DNA of 5,064 bases, from assembly GCA_015257635.1 (NCBI GenBank), contig JABZJU010000042.1, positions 1 to 5,064 on the forward strand, read 5' to 3'. This stretch comes from Nanosynbacter sp. Its GTDB lineage: Bacteria > Patescibacteriota > Saccharimonadia > Saccharimonadales > Saccharimonadaceae. The translations under genes and the position numbers were made by a program. Shown piece by piece: positions 4,160 through 5,064 of the stretch (positions are counted from its first letter, which is position 1; each line of letters opens with the position of its first letter). The notes under the pieces were generated by a model. The model did no database searches and had not been told where the DNA came from. It was given only the letters and a program-made list of their open reading frames with translations.

Positions 4160-5064
4160 ATGAGTCAGGCGCTATATCGTAAATATCGCAGTCGCAGTTT
4201 GGATGAAGTTTTAGGTCAAGATCACGTGACTAGTATTTTACGTCGAGCGTTAGAGCAGGGAAAAATTGCTCATGCGTACTTGTTGACTGGCCCGCGTGGC
4301 GTAGGAAAAACATCAGTGGCACGAATTCTGGCACACGAGATTAACCACTTGCCATATAATGACGACGCCTCAAACTTGGATATTATTGAAATTGACGCAG
4401 CCAGTAATAACGGCGTTGACGACATTCGCGCCTTAAGAGAAAAGGCCCAAGTCGCGCCTGTTTCTGCGCCGAAAAAAGTTTATATCATCGACGAAGTTCA
4501 CATGCTGTCAAAATCGGCATTTAACGCGCTATTAAAAACCCTGGAAGAACCGCCAGAACACGTGGTGTTTATCTTAGCTACAACTGACGCCGACAGACTT
4601 CCAGCCACCATTCTTAGCCGTGTCCAGCAATTTTTCTTCCGCCCAATTCCAACGGAAATTATGACGCGCCAGTTAATGAATATAGCGAAAAAAGAAGGAT
4701 TCGCAATTGAAGAGGATGCCGCCAGGTTAATCGCTGAACGTTCCCGTGGTGGATTCCGTGACGGCATTAGTATGCTTGACCAATTGTCGATTTTAGCAAC
4801 TCCAGATCAGCCACTGACGGCGAATATGGTTACCGAATATTTGGGACTGAGTGACGCGACGATGCTCGGCAATTTGTTGGATTCATATCCATCCGACGAC
4901 AGCAAGAAAGTCTTAAACATCTTTCAGGAATTAGAAAATAGTGGCGCAAATTCAGTTATCGTATCACATCAATTATTGTCGATTGCTCGCAATAGGTTAC
5001 GAAAAAATCCGAATCTTATTGGGTTGGTTCAGCAATTGATCGAGGTTGATCGACACCCACACCC
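4160..5064 (+). CDS. dnaX: DNA polymerase III clamp-loader subunit gamma/tau, 5' part
   Basis: The first 301 residues of DnaX are present; the gene runs off the window. DnaX is the ATPase of the clamp loader that opens the sliding clamp and places it on primed DNA. Visible are the N-terminal ALYRKYRSRSLDEVLGQDHV (4-23), Walker A GPRGVGKT (44-51), Walker B VYIIDEVHM (107-115), the clamp-loader block LLKTLEEPPEHVVFILATT (124-142), the arginine finger in ILSR (Arg154) and sensor 2 Arg200 in GFRDGISMLDQ. The zinc-binding module usual between the first helix and the DLIEIDAAS strand, with four cysteines in E. coli DnaX, is absent: only about 11 residues (63-73) fill that place, and no cysteine occurs in the 301 residues. 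This short form is, from memory, typical of Saccharibacteria and related CPR. Whether a frameshifted gamma form exists cannot be seen here. Confidence 0.96.
   Translation, partial: MSQALYRKYRSRSLDEVLGQDHVTSILRRALEQGKIAHAYLLTGPRGVGKTSVARILAHEINHLPYNDDASNLDIIEIDAASNNGVDDIRALREKAQVAPVSAPKKVYIIDEVHMLSKSAFNALLKTLEEPPEHVVFILATTDADRLPATILSRVQQFFFRPIPTEIMTRQLMNIAKKEGFAIEEDAARLIAERSRGGFRDGISMLDQLSILATPDQPLTANMVTEYLGLSDATMLGNLLDSYPSDDSKKVLNIFQELENSGANSVIVSHQLLSIARNRLRKNPNLIGLVQQLIEVDRHPH

Noticed and set aside
4498..4767. 89-codon open frame on the - strand.
   Set aside because: It is the antisense of the conserved DnaX ATPase core and has no promoter or family features.

Overview
The window looks like a chromosomal segment of a Patescibacteria/CPR bacterium, most likely a Saccharibacteria (TM7). 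This is inferred from four things: a DnaX clamp-loader subunit without the usual four-cysteine zinc module, a 171-residue protein of a type I associate with CPR genomes, moderate-to-low GC with AT-rich intergenic DNA, and compact genes that have their own extended -10 promoters, two of which appear to give leaderless mRNAs. All genes are on the + strand and no mobile element, tRNA, rRNA or CRISPR array is visible. TGA is used once as a stop (80-residue gene), which argues for the standard code and against the TGA=Gly code of Gracilibacteria/Absconditabacteria.

Layout. Positions 3-29 hold the intrinsic terminator of a gene upstream of the window. A leaderless gene for a WhiB-like iron-sulfur regulator follows (89-415). 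Next is the ribosomal stalk operon: a strong promoter (428-456), an L10-leader RNA (466-559) with an overlapping attenuator-like hairpin (545-581), rplJ (650-1174), rplL (1240-1617) and a strong terminator (1648-1677). A second unit, with its promoter at 1795-1823, encodes a 171-residue protein with a coiled-coil start and two repeated small beta modules (1867-2382) and, 5 nt later, a DUF2797-type zinc/GIY-YIG-like protein (2388-3263). Two unrecognised small genes follow: an 80-residue glycine-rich, lysine-poor protein behind a hairpin-rich leader that hides its ribosome binding site (3423-3665), and a leaderless 130-residue protein (3722-4114). The window ends inside dnaX (4160 to beyond 5064).

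How the parts work together. L10 and L7/L12 form the ribosomal stalk and L10 binds its own leader; here the leader's closing stem, an intrinsic-terminator-like stem and a third long hairpin share strands, so only some can coexist. DnaX loads the replication clamp. The other genes share neighbourhood, not an obvious pathway. The points most worth a second look are the WhiB-like protein outside Actinobacteria, the multi-state stalk-operon leader, the SD-sequestering leader of the 80-residue gene, and the zinc-less DnaX.
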